A stretch of 64,000 nt of DNA from Helicobacter_B zhangjianzhongii (GTDB lineage Bacteria > Campylobacterota > Campylobacteria > Campylobacterales > Helicobacteraceae), in the NCBI RefSeq assembly GCF_030249855.1, contig NZ_JANURN010000003.1, positions 186,001-250,000 of the forward strand. Direction: 5' to 3'. The position numbers and the translations under genes are program-made. Below the pieces are notes generated by a model. It saw only the letters and a program-made list of their open reading frames with translations, ran no database searches and had not been told where the DNA came from. Below, in pieces: positions 35,594 through 43,898 of the stretch; the first letter of the stretch is position 1, and each line of letters opens with the position of its first letter.

Positions 35594-36638
35594 CCTAGAT
35601 CTCTCCACCCTATCCGCACGCCTTAAACTCCTTAAGCACCCTACTTTCAAGCAACGCTACATATATCGCAATATCGCCAAAGCTACACAGGCATTCCTAT
35701 GGGCAAACTACAAAGCAAAAATCGCTTCAAACCCCATAAGCGCGATATATCTTGTGCCTTTGCTAATCTTGCGCAAAGCACTCTATATCCTAGAATCCAA
35801 AGCCGCTCCCCTACACGCTAAAATCCTATCCTGCCCTATGCCCAAAATCCCCACAAACGCCCAAAAACCTATGGTCTGGGTATTTGTCAAGGCTATTTTG
35901 TGGGCTATGCTTGTCCTGCCTTGCTGTGTGTGCAAGAGCCTGCTATGCGCACTGCTAGCCCCGCTTAGTGGCATTATGCGTGCTAGAATCTATGCGCGCT
36001 TTTTGCTTGGCAAAGTAGATATGCCCTACTTCGAGCTAGTGCTGACAACGCGCTGCACATTGCGCTGTGAGAGCTGCAACAATCTAATGCAGTATTTTGA
36101 CTCCAAAACCGCCTACACCTGCACGCTTAGTGGCATACAAAGCACACTTGAAGCTCTGCTTGAGAGAGTGGATTCTATCTATTGGGTGCGGATTATCGGC
36201 GGTGAGCCGCTGCTTTTTAAAGATATTGATACAGTGGTGGAAATACTAGATTCTAGTAGCAAGGTAAAGTCCTTTGATATTGTTACAAACGCCACAATTA
36301 TCCCAAAGCCTAGGCTCTTAGAGGCATTGCAAGCAAGCTCTAAATGCTTTGTGAGTATAAGCGACTACACCAAATCGCCAAACCTATCTGTAAAGCTCCA
36401 TATACAAAAGCTCCAAGATCTCCTATCAGCGCGCAAAATCCCGCACTCTGTCCTCTGGCAAGAAGCCACAGCCGCGTGGTTTTCTCCCGGGCAAATCTAC
36501 AAAAGAGGGCGTGATAGGCAGGGCATAGAGGCAAACTTTCGCTCTTGTCTTATGCCGTGTGTGTCGGTGATGAGCCACGAGGGCATACCAAAACTCATAG
36601 GGGGGGGGAATCTGTTAAGGATTCGGCTTTTTGGCTAG
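35583..36638 (+). CDS. Radical SAM protein, phase-variable, C-terminal domain out of frame
   Basis: N-terminal 351 residues of a radical SAM enzyme. Residues 1-150 contain hydrophobic stretches (VWVFVKAILWAMLVLPCCVCKSLL), so it may be membrane-associated. The Fe-S cluster motif is CTLRCESC in LVLTTRCTLRCESCNN, followed by RIIGGEPLLFKD. Close relatives in surface-glycan clusters modify sugars or peptides, but the substrate is unknown. A G9 tract at 36600-36608 leads to a stop at 36638; ten G would add the C-terminal part to 37333 (583 residues). The start overlaps the GT8 gene by 11 bases, so the two are one operon. Confidence 0.8.
   Translation: MPNSLDLSTLSARLKLLKHPTFKQRYIYRNIAKATQAFLWANYKAKIASNPISAIYLVPLLILRKALYILESKAAPLHAKILSCPMPKIPTNAQKPMVWVFVKAILWAMLVLPCCVCKSLLCALLAPLSGIMRARIYARFLLGKVDMPYFELVLTTRCTLRCESCNNLMQYFDSKTAYTCTLSGIQSTLEALLERVDSIYWVRIIGGEPLLFKDIDTVVEILDSSSKVKSFDIVTNATIIPKPRLLEALQASSKCFVSISDYTKSPNLSVKLHIQKLQDLLSARKIPHSVLWQEATAAWFSPGQIYKRGRDRQGIEANFRSCLMPCVSVMSHEGIPKLIGGGNLLRIRLFG
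36600..36608. repeat. G9 tract, phase switch in the radical SAM gene
   Basis: Nine G following AAAACTCATAG. The tract begins exactly at a codon boundary (codon 340). Adding one G joins the 5' frame to the frame ending at 37333 with an integral codon count. Confidence 0.88.
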
Positions 36639-37333
36639 AAGCAGCGATTTCATCGCCTAGCTCACGCGATAGACCCGAAGTCTTATCTTCCTTGCGCGGC
36701 TTGAAAAACGCCGTTTCTAGCTCAAAAATCCTAGAATCCCAAAACAACACTGAAATTACAAACAACCGCGAGCAACTTGAACTAGAATCCACTTTTTCAA
36801 AAGTGGATTCTAGGGTAAATGTGGATTGCCACGATTTTGACAAGTCAAAATCTCGCAATGACAACAAAAATGCGATAAGTGAAAAAATGGATTCTAAGGA
36901 TAACTCCCCCTCTCTGTCATCGCGAGATGATGAAGCTCCCCTTTTGTCATCGCGAGCGAGTGAAGCGAGCGTGGCGATCCATAACACAAACCTAGAATCT
37001 AGTTTTGAAAAAGTGGATTCTAGTGTGGATTGCCACGCCGCAGCTCACGCAGTGTCTCGCAATGACAGCAAAAATGCGGATTCTAGCACCGCAAAAAGTG
37101 TCGGGGAGATCTTCATCTGTCCTATTGCCAGCTCACTCTCACGCCTAAAAGGGCTAGAAGAATTTAGGGGCGATTTTGTCTCCTTGGATCACGCGTGTGA
37201 TAAATACACGATCCTTGCCTTTTATGCGCAAGAATTTTTCAAAGCCTGCGACTACTGCCACGATATGGCAGCCCCAAAGACCCCTATCCCCATAGCCGTG
37301 CAGACCAAAGCCACCCTAGAGCTCACACGCTAG
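36609..37333 (+). CDS. C-terminal part of the radical SAM protein (needs a frame change to be read)
   Basis: This frame (open from about 36545) lacks a convincing start of its own. It reads about 155 residues of repeat-coded sequence, then GEIFICPIASSLSRLKGLEEF and FKACDYCHDM, which look like the C-terminal auxiliary cysteine region of a SPASM/Twitch-type radical SAM enzyme. With ten G at 36600 it becomes the end of the preceding gene. As given, the cluster-binding end is cut off, so the enzyme is probably inactive in this phase. Confidence 0.7.
36640..37110. repeat. Dense in-frame repeat block in the radical SAM gene
   Basis: AAGTCTTAT element at about 36649-36701, R1 hairpin at 36782-36813, R2 copies at about 36822-36861, 36956-36982 and 37027-37062, all in one open frame. 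The stretch from GAATCCACTTTT through the first R2 copy is nearly identical to 34409-34487. Confidence 0.8.
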
Positions 37334-37477
37334 GAGACTAGGCAGACACCTTGCCCGTGCGATTTCTTTACCCGTGTGTTGTAATAGCCTGCGTTTCTCT
37401 TAGCAAAATTTGCAGGCTTTCACTGCTTGCTAGAGCGATTGCAAATCAATGTGCTTATGGGCTAGTAAGATTCTAGT

Positions 37478-37978
37478 TTATTGCTGCCCCTTATGCTTCT
37501 TTTTGGCTTTTGCAGGCTCTAGGTGCGGCGTGAGTGTGATGATGACCTTTCGTAATTGCAAAAGATTATCAATATCCATAATATACCATTCCTTTGCGCC
37601 CGGATATGGCGGGGCTTTAGGGTGGTTTGGCAAGATGGATTCTAGGATCTTATGCGGCTTGGCAAAAAGCATATCATCACAGAGCAGAAATATGGGCTTT
37701 GGGCTTTGTGGGGCTAGATTGTGCGCAGGTGTCATATCGCTAGGGCTAGAATGTGAGCCTAGAGCCAAGGCAGAGCCAAAATCTTGCACATAGATACAAT
37801 ACTCGCCAAATATCTTGCGACTTGTAAAAACATAGCATCGCTTGAAATCACCAGACTCCAGCAAATCGGCTCGCGTGCTTGCCATAGTAGAATCTGTGTC
37901 AAACTCCGCTACGCTAGAATCTAAGCTTGCTTGCAGCTGCTCTAAGCAATATGCTAAAAATTCCTTACTGCTTGCCAT
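37478..37978 (-). CDS. Hypothetical protein, possibly cotranscribed with cysK
   Basis: A 166-residue frame, MASSKEFLAYCLEQLQASLDSSVAEFDTD..., with no signal peptide or membrane segment and a Lys-rich end. Residues 45-75 (FKRCYVFTSRKIFGEYCIYVQDFGSALA) and 85-140 look like an alpha/beta fold. I do not recognise the family. It lies 24 bases downstream of the cysteine synthase gene on the same strand. Composition is as in neighbouring genes, which favours a real gene. Confidence 0.6.
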   Translation of the reverse strand: MASSKEFLAYCLEQLQASLDSSVAEFDTDSTMASTRADLLESGDFKRCYVFTSRKIFGEYCIYVQDFGSALALGSHSSPSDMTPAHNLAPQSPKPIFLLCDDMLFAKPHKILESILPNHPKAPPYPGAKEWYIMDIDNLLQLRKVIITLTPHLEPAKAKKKHKGQQ

Positions 37979-38002
37979 TGCGTGCCTTTATGTGGGTGGA
38001 TT

Positions 38003-38926
38003 CTATATGAGATTCTTACTAAAATACCTGCTTAAATGATCGGCAAAGAGCGTTACAATAAGCTTATTTTCTACCTGCCTAGCGAGCTTCAAACACGCTT
38101 GCAAGCACGCGCCAGATGAGATCCCTACTAGCAGCCCCTCTTCTCTAGCCAAGATTTTTAGCCCTTGATATGCTTCCTCATCGCTAATTTTTTGCACCAT
38201 ATCTATAAAGCTTGTATCCATAGTCTTTGGGATAAAGTTATTGCCAATGCCCTCAATATTCGCACAGCCCTCCTCCCCTCCGCCAATCACAGAGCCGATA
38301 GGATCGCATAGCACAGCTTGTATCCTAGAATCCTGCTCTTTTAGGTATTTGGCTATGCCGCTAAAGCTACCGCCACTCCCAGCACCGCAGACAAAGTAAT
38401 CCAGCACAGGTGCTAAATCCCGCACCCCCTGCATTTGCGTATAAATCTCCTTGCCACTTGTTTCATAATGTGCCTGTGGATTGAGCGGATTTTCAAATTG
38501 ATGCAAGCTAAAAGAATGCGGAGTAGAATCTAGCAATTCCTTTGCTTTATCAATCGCCCCTTGTATGCCTAGCTCTTTTGGCGTGTTGATGACTTCGGCT
38601 CCTAAAGCGCGCATTAGAATCTGCTTTTCAATGGAAAATTTATCCGGCACGACCAAAATCGCCTTGATATTAAAATGCAAGCACACAAAGGCTATGCCTA
38701 GCCCCGTATTGCCAGCAGTTGCCTCTATCACCACAGAATCTTTGTGTAGCTTGCCCTGCTTTTTTGCTCTTTGCAAAATATGCAGGGCGACCCTATCTTT
38801 CACTCCCCCTGCGGGATTGTAGGATTCAAGTTTTGCAAAAATGCGGTTATTGTTTGGAATCTGTATGCGTGAAAGCTCCACAAGCGGCGTATTACCGATA
38901 AGATCAAGACTTGAGTAAAAAAGCAT
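38003..38926 (-). CDS. cysK: Cysteine synthase (CysK/CysM family)
   Basis: PLP enzyme that makes cysteine from O-acetylserine and sulfide (or, in some epsilonproteobacteria, acts on other activated serine or homoserine substrates). PLP Lys43 is in NPAGGVKDR; the phosphate loop GAGSGGSFSG and the substrate loop ATAGNTG are present. 307 residues. It could equally be named cysM; sequence alone does not settle substrate preference. With metY and metA nearby it adds to a sulfur-assimilation theme. Confidence 0.88.
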   Translation of the reverse strand: MLFYSSLDLIGNTPLVELSRIQIPNNNRIFAKLESYNPAGGVKDRVALHILQRAKKQGKLHKDSVVIEATAGNTGLGIAFVCLHFNIKAILVVPDKFSIEKQILMRALGAEVINTPKELGIQGAIDKAKELLDSTPHSFSLHQFENPLNPQAHYETSGKEIYTQMQGVRDLAPVLDYFVCGAGSGGSFSGIAKYLKEQDSRIQAVLCDPIGSVIGGGEEGCANIEGIGNNFIPKTMDTSFIDMVQKISDEEAYQGLKILAREEGLLVGISSGACLQACLKLARQVENKLIVTLFADHLSRYFSKNLI

Positions 38927-39062
38927 TGCATATCCTTACTTTGAAATATACATCTTTGAAATTTGTAAAAATAGTAAAAAATGTTTTTAATTGTATAACA
39001 AATAGCAATGCAATAAAGCAAAACTTAAAACAAACAAGACAGAATCCACTTTCACACGATTT

Positions 39063-39265
39063 ATGCAAACAAACCTACACAATGGCAAAACAGCAAAAAT
39101 AGCAAACGCCAATCTCCACGATGCAAAGAAAAATAAAAAAGATGAGTTCTACACGCAACTAAGTGCTATAGAAATGAGCCAAAGCACTACAAAGAGCATT
39201 TCAAAGATAAATCGTGCATTGCAGCTGCAATGACAGAGAGCATTATGGCTAAAATCCTCGTTTAA
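39063..39265 (+). pseudogene. Remnant of an EcoRI-type adenine-specific DNA methylase
   Basis: From the ATG at 39063 the frame reads NLHDAKKNKKDEFYTQLSAIE, the conserved N-terminus of the EcoRI methylase family (usually KKAKNDEFYTQLSDIE). After GAA the frame shifts and the next frame continues the same family sequence (KHYKEHFKDK, then a tail ending at TAA 39263-39265). Everything beyond about 60 residues is missing. It sits between cysK and pta in a gap of 400 bases that otherwise holds no gene. I read it as the trace of a lost restriction-modification system. Confidence 0.72.
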
Positions 39266-39326
39266 ATCCGCCTTAGAATCTAGCTTAGATTCTAGGCTTT
39301 ATGGGCTTGGGCGGGATTAAGCGGAT

Positions 39327-40355
39327 CTAGCCTTGTGCTTGGAGGGCAGTAAGTGCTACTACGCCGACAATATCAAGCGCGCTGCACCCTCTTGAGAGAT
39401 CATTGATAGGAGCTGCCATACCCTGTGAGATGGGTCCATAGGCTTCAGCTTTAGCAAATCGCTGCACGAGCTTGTAGCCGATATTGCCCGCATCAAGATC
39501 GGGGAAAACAAGCACATTTGCCCTGCCTGCGACATTTGAGCCTTTTGCCTTAGAAGCCCCTACGCTTGGGACAATGGCGGCATCAAGCTGCAGCTCGCCA
39601 TCAATGGCAATATCTGGGGCAAGCTCTTTGGCGATTTTGGTCGCTTCGACAACCTTGCTTACATCATCGTGCTTGGCACTGCCGTAAGTGGAGTGGCTAA
39701 GCATAGCGACATAGGGCGTGGCTTTGATGACAGATTGAAAGCTTTTCGCGCTAGAGATAGCGATATGGGCTAGCTCATTTGGCGTGGGGTTTTGGCACAA
39801 TCCGCAATCAGAAAAGACTAGAATCCCATTTTCCCCGTAAGTGTTATCAGGCATTACCATCACAAAAAAGCTCGATACAATCGCCGCATCTTTTGCCGTG
39901 CCTACAATCTGCAATGCCGCACGCAGCACATCAGAAGTCGCGTGGATCGCGCCTGCTACCATACCATCTGCCCGCCCAGATTTCACCAACGCCGCGCCGA
40001 AATACAGCTTATCCCCGCGCAAAAGCTCGCGTGCTTTGGTCGCGTCCATCCCCTTGCGCCCACGCAGCTCGACAAAAAGCGCGATAAACTCTTCTAGCAG
40101 ACTTGATTCTCTAGGGTTTATGAAAGTGGCTTTTTCAAGGTGGGCTAGTGCCTGCTCCTGTGAAATATCTGCTAGCTTTAGCTCTCTTACTTTGGCTAAA
40201 ATCTCTTCTCTATCGCCTAGCAAAATAATGTCTGCAAAGTCTTCTTTAAGCACCAAAATCGCCGCTTCTATCGTGCGCACATCGCTTGTTTCTGGCAGGA
40301 CTATGGTCTTTTTGCTCGCTTTTGCCTTTGCTTTGATTTCTTCTATAAAGCTCAT
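39327..40355 (-). CDS. pta: Phosphate acetyltransferase (PTA/PTB family)
   Basis: Interconverts acetyl-CoA and acetyl phosphate. The 342 residues correspond to the catalytic PTA_PTB domain alone, without the N-terminal DRTGG/BioD-like domains of long Pta proteins. Family motifs: IVLPETSDVRTIEAA, ADGMVAGAIHATSDVLRAALQIVG, AMLSHSTYGSAKHDD, NVLVFPDLDAGNIGYKLVQRF and GPISQGMAAPINDLSRGCS. No ackA neighbour is in the window. Confidence 0.93.
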   Translation of the reverse strand: MSFIEEIKAKAKASKKTIVLPETSDVRTIEAAILVLKEDFADIILLGDREEILAKVRELKLADISQEQALAHLEKATFINPRESSLLEEFIALFVELRGRKGMDATKARELLRGDKLYFGAALVKSGRADGMVAGAIHATSDVLRAALQIVGTAKDAAIVSSFFVMVMPDNTYGENGILVFSDCGLCQNPTPNELAHIAISSAKSFQSVIKATPYVAMLSHSTYGSAKHDDVSKVVEATKIAKELAPDIAIDGELQLDAAIVPSVGASKAKGSNVAGRANVLVFPDLDAGNIGYKLVQRFAKAEAYGPISQGMAAPINDLSRGCSALDIVGVVALTALQAQG

Positions 40356-40455
40356 TTTCTCTCCTTTGTGTAAGTGGATTATTTAATCTTAAGCAAAGTT
40401 GCTTAAAGCCACTTATTTTTACACGCAAATTCTCCTAAGCTTTTCTTATTGTAAC

Positions 40456-43400
40456 TTAGAATCTAACTTTATAGATACGATCTTGGGACTCTCTCAAATC
40501 TCTCTCTTCTTGTATCCCAAAGGGTATGGGATAGATTCTAGCTCCCTTGCTGGCAAATGTCTCTAAGAGATCTTGCAGCGTGTCTTCTTCTACGAAATAG
40601 CCATCAAGATAGAGAATATCGCCTGTGTGGAAGTGGCGTTGGGCTAGCTCTGGCACACCTATGCGTAAAAACTCCGCCCTAGGCTTAAATCCATAGACCT
40701 CATACTGCCGCTGCTTTGTAGCCATTGCCGTGTGCAAATCGATGATATAGATTCTAGGGTTTATGCTGGATTTATTGGCTTCATTGCTAGAATCTTGCGT
40801 GATGAAAGCAAATTTCGCGCGTGCATTATCGCCTACGCCAATGGGCTGGATTTTATGATCTAGCAGACTTATGCTAAGCGCGCATACGCCAAAGGCGATT
40901 AAGTAGCTTGCCTGTGCCCCTGCTAGTCTCCTAGCTACAAGCACGATCCCCACGCTACACAATGCCAGCATAAAGGCATAGGTCGCATAGATAGCGTATT
41001 TGGGGTAGTAGATAGGGCGCACAAAGCTAGCGATAAATGGCAGCAGCACGCCAAGGGCTATAACAATCGCGCAAAAGTTTAGGAAGCGGTTTTTGAGCAA
41101 AGGCGTTAGCATAAATAGCACGAGAAAGACAAATGCCCCACTAGAGCTGCCAAAGGCTTGGGGCAGAAACTGCAGCAGTCCATTAAGCGATGGGGCTGGG
41201 ATCCAAGTATTGAAGCTTGTATCACTTAGGGCTTGCGTGTAGGCAGTGATAGCAAAAAACGGCACCAAAGAGCTAGTGATAAGCATATCAAGCAAAAGGA
41301 CAAGGGCTAGGGTTTCGCGCTTTTTGCGTGTGCTAAGCGTTGTATCTTGATAGACAAAGAAGCCACTTGCGATAAAGCCAGCTGCTATCATCACCGCGCC
41401 AAAGTAGTGTGTATTGCACACCATAGCCCCGCTTAGCACATAGCCTAGCGCGTTTGAGAGTTTGGGATTTTTAAGAAAATGCAGCAAGAAGTAAAACACA
41501 AGCGGCAGCAGTGCTAGCTCTAGCACATAGCCGCGCACCTCGTGGGCTGCGCCGATGGCGACAAAGGATATAGCATAGAAAAACGCCCCTAGAGTGGGTA
41601 TGAGTAATTTTTTGGAGGATTGGGCTTTCGGGCTAGAATCGTGGATTTCTGCGTGCGTGCTGCGGTTACATACGCCAAGTATGCGCCCTTGCACGCGCTT
41701 GAAAAACCCCGATTCTAGCTCCAAAATCCTAGAATCCTTTGCTAGCTCGCTTACATTTGGGGCAGTGTTAGAATCGCTGGGCGTTGGGGTTTGTGTAGTT
41801 TCATCGTCATTGCGAGATTTTGCGCTAGCAAAATCGTGGCAATCCATACTAGATTCTAGTTTGTCTTTGTGGATTACTAAAGAAACTGCGGCTGCGCCTT
41901 GTTTTGCTTCGCCTTTGGCTCGCAATGACGGGGAAATGGCAGTGCCGCTAGAATCTACCTTTTGTAAAAAGGTGGATTCTAGTGCTTCTCTATTTTGTGC
42001 TTTCTTAGAATCCGCTTGCGCGGATATGGATTGCCACGCTTTGCGGAGCAAAGCTCGCAATGACGATGAAGCGGAGTTTTCACGCCCAGCCCCTTTTTCT
42101 TCTTCTAAGATTCTAGGAATTGCGGTGGTGCTAGTGGGGCTTTTTGTGGATTTTAGGGCAGAGCTAGACTTGTGGTCTGCGGTTGCCTTAAAACAAGGGA
42201 CACCGCTCGGCGTTAGCCGATGTTTCTTTAGAAAATCCACAAAATCGCTGCTATGATTACCCAAAGCCGAATTTTCACAAGCGTGGTCGCGTAGAAGCAA
42301 GTAAATCCCCACCACCCCCATCGTGCCGATCACCACACTAAGCCCTCTAGCCGCCGCGCTTGTGTAGCCAAAGCAATGTAGCCAAAGTTTGAGCAAGAAA
42401 TTATAAAAAGGCGGATTCCCCGGATCGTTAAACACACTTGAGAAATCCCCATCAGGATAGCCCACAACCCCCACAGAGTATAGCTCATCGCCCCAAAGTC
42501 CAAAGCTGTCATAATGATAAAGCCGCAAGATTAAGGCAAGTAAAAGTAGCAAGACAAGCACGCCTAGCTCTTGATATGTGCGAGCTGGGATTTTGCCCTT
42601 TGGGTGCTTGGGCTTTAGTGCGATGAATGTCCAAACACACATAAGCCATAGCAACAAAAATGGCGGCGAGAGAAAATAATATAGCCAGCTAAGAAAGGTG
42701 CAGGGGGATTTGTAGAGGTTTAGGATCTCGCTAGTGGCGTTGAGCTTGTAAGTAGATAGATCTAGGGTGATGTCTGTCGCCCTAGAATCCGCGTTTGCGC
42801 TATGGATCGCCACGCTCGCTTCACTCGCTCGCGATGACGATGAAGCGGAGTTTTCACGCCCAGCCCCTTTTTCTTCTTCTAAGATTCTAGGAGTTCTAAA
42901 GAAACCTGCTGCGGCTTCGCCTTGCACCGCTGTCGCTTGTTTTGTGGTGGTGCTTTCGTAGCTTTTGGTAAATTTTGGGGGCGAGACTAGACTAGAGGTC
43001 TGCGAGCCTCCAAAATTTACCAAATCTAGGGAATGATTACCCAAGACCGAATCTATGGGGATATAAAAGCTCTCACTCCCCATAGTTAGAGCAACAAACG
43101 CAATATTCTCCATATCACTTGCATTTGCTCTAAGCTTTAGGCTAGTGAGTGGGGCGGTGATGGCGTTTCTAGCTAGGGCGCAGATATGCGAGCTAGAATC
43201 TGGCTTTTTAGATTCTAGGGGGCGCGTGTGGGCATAGTCTGTAATGGTGTAGAATCTAAAAGGCTCTTGTGTTTTGTCATAATCTAGGGTGATTTTATTG
43301 GTGCTAGCAAGTAGCTCGTAGGCTTCACAGGGGGATTGTGTGGCTATGGTGATATGTGTGGGGGCAAAGGCATTTGGCATATTGGCATAAGATTTGGTGT

Positions 43401-43476
43401 AGATGGGCTTAAGCACGATGATAGCAGTAGCTATGATAAGGCAGCAGACAAAGTAGGCTTGTGGTGTTAGTCGCAT
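40456..43476 (-). CDS. GT-C (GT39/PMT-like) membrane glycosyltransferase with two large repeat inserts
   Basis: A 1006-residue polytopic membrane protein. The first hydrophobic helix (10-25), a periplasmic region, and then a helix at about 304-320 lead to LRLYHYDSFGLWGDELYSVGV and DPGNPPFYNFLLKLW, the acidic first-loop signature of GT39 enzymes that use polyprenyl-phosphate sugars. Without two inserts (145-234 and 399-622), coded by repeats and both starting LGNHS, the protein would be about 690 residues. The second insert falls in a loop after IYLLLRDHA. Gene order gtrB-gtrA-this gene suggests it is the serotype-specific transferase that moves the sugar from the lipid carrier to the glycan in the periplasm. 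Its start overlaps gtrA by 10 bases. Confidence 0.82.
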   Translation of the reverse strand: MRLTPQAYFVCCLIIATAIIVLKPIYTKSYANMPNAFAPTHITIATQSPCEAYELLASTNKITLDYDKTQEPFRFYTITDYAHTRPLESKKPDSSSHICALARNAITAPLTSLKLRANASDMENIAFVALTMGSESFYIPIDSVLGNHSLDLVNFGGSQTSSLVSPPKFTKSYESTTTKQATAVQGEAAAGFFRTPRILEEEKGAGRENSASSSSRASEASVAIHSANADSRATDITLDLSTYKLNATSEILNLYKSPCTFLSWLYYFLSPPFLLLWLMCVWTFIALKPKHPKGKIPARTYQELGVLVLLLLLALILRLYHYDSFGLWGDELYSVGVVGYPDGDFSSVFNDPGNPPFYNFLLKLWLHCFGYTSAAARGLSVVIGTMGVVGIYLLLRDHACENSALGNHSSDFVDFLKKHRLTPSGVPCFKATADHKSSSALKSTKSPTSTTAIPRILEEEKGAGRENSASSSLRALLRKAWQSISAQADSKKAQNREALESTFLQKVDSSGTAISPSLRAKGEAKQGAAAVSLVIHKDKLESSMDCHDFASAKSRNDDETTQTPTPSDSNTAPNVSELAKDSRILELESGFFKRVQGRILGVCNRSTHAEIHDSSPKAQSSKKLLIPTLGAFFYAISFVAIGAAHEVRGYVLELALLPLVFYFLLHFLKNPKLSNALGYVLSGAMVCNTHYFGAVMIAAGFIASGFFVYQDTTLSTRKKRETLALVLLLDMLITSSLVPFFAITAYTQALSDTSFNTWIPAPSLNGLLQFLPQAFGSSSGAFVFLVLFMLTPLLKNRFLNFCAIVIALGVLLPFIASFVRPIYYPKYAIYATYAFMLALCSVGIVLVARRLAGAQASYLIAFGVCALSISLLDHKIQPIGVGDNARAKFAFITQDSSNEANKSSINPRIYIIDLHTAMATKQRQYEVYGFKPRAEFLRIGVPELAQRHFHTGDILYLDGYFVEEDTLQDLLETFASKGARIYPIPFGIQEERDLRESQDRIYKVRF
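41640..42270. repeat. Composite repeat insert 2 in the GT-C gene
   Basis: About 225 codons of in-frame repeat. Contains the FKRVQGRILGVCNRS element (41646-41712), R2 copies (about 41815-41852 and 42029-42066), R1 words, TTTCTTTAGAAA-type words and the LGNHS head at about 42250. 41984-42067 is identical to 44928-45011 in gtrB. Confidence 0.82.
41984..42067. repeat. 84-base exact repeat, copy 1 (in GT-C gene)
   Basis: From GCTTCTCTATTTTGTGC to GCAATGACGAT, identical to 44928-45011. In both genes it is read in the same frame, giving LRKAWQSISAQADSKK. Confidence 0.9.
42770..43050. repeat. Composite repeat insert 1 in the GT-C gene
   Basis: About 90 codons. The head again codes LGNHSLD (near 43040). 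A 14-bp inverted repeat, TTGGTAAATTTTGG and its complement, encloses an AGACTAGAGGTCTGC-type core; an R2 copy with inner arms GAGTGAAGCGAGCG lies at about 42806-42838. Confidence 0.8.
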
Positions 43477-43898
43477 TGAGACTCCTTATAGATGAGAAAT
43501 TTGGCAAAGAGAAAGTTGCTAATAAATGCGCAGATAATGCCAAGGGCTTGGAAGCACAGCAAGAGATGTCGCCTAAGTGCGCTAGGATCTTGCGCATTAG
43601 GGCTAAGAGCGTTTAAAAGCGGCTCTAGCAGGAGATTTTGACACAGAGCTAGCACGAAAAGATTGATACAAAGCCCAAAGAGATTTGCCCCCACATAGCT
43701 TAGATACGCGCGCCATTTTAGGCTATGCTTAAAGGTGATAAAGCTATTTAGCACATAGTTTTGGCTCACCGCTAGACCAAAGCACAAGCAGGCATTAAGC
43801 AAATACCACACATTGAAAAAATCAAGCACATAAAAGCACACAAGATTGCTCAAAGCCCCAAGCGCGCCCACAAGCCCAAAGAGTGTGAGCTGCTTCAT
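43467..43898 (-). CDS. gtrA: GtrA family membrane protein
   Basis: A 143-residue protein with four hydrophobic segments (LFGLVGALGALSNLVCFYVL; YLLNACLCFGLAVSQNYVLNSFITF; LSYVGANLFGLCINLFVLALC; LCFQALGIICAFISNFLFAKFLIY), the GtrA/DPMS-flippase pattern with the typical N-x-x-N...F motif. It is thought to flip or assist the lipid-linked sugar. The start is the ATG at 43898, overlapping the gtrB stop as ATGA, rather than 43943. Its end overlaps the GT-C gene. Confidence 0.87.
   Translation of the reverse strand: MKQLTLFGLVGALGALSNLVCFYVLDFFNVWYLLNACLCFGLAVSQNYVLNSFITFKHSLKWRAYLSYVGANLFGLCINLFVLALCQNLLLEPLLNALSPNAQDPSALRRHLLLCFQALGIICAFISNFLFAKFLIYKESQCD

Noticed and set aside
34143..36608. Poly-G frame breaks as plain sequencing errors or dead genes
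   Set aside because: A single-unit change restores an integral frame at each of the four complete tract-associated loci (22660, 34017, 35583 and 45335), and the downstream parts keep intact domains. Errors in tract length cannot be excluded, but the loci still look switchable.
38911..39102. 63-residue plus-strand frame after the cysK start
   Set aside because: Overlaps the cysK start and promoter region and carries no recognisable pattern; the methylase remnant in another frame explains the later part.
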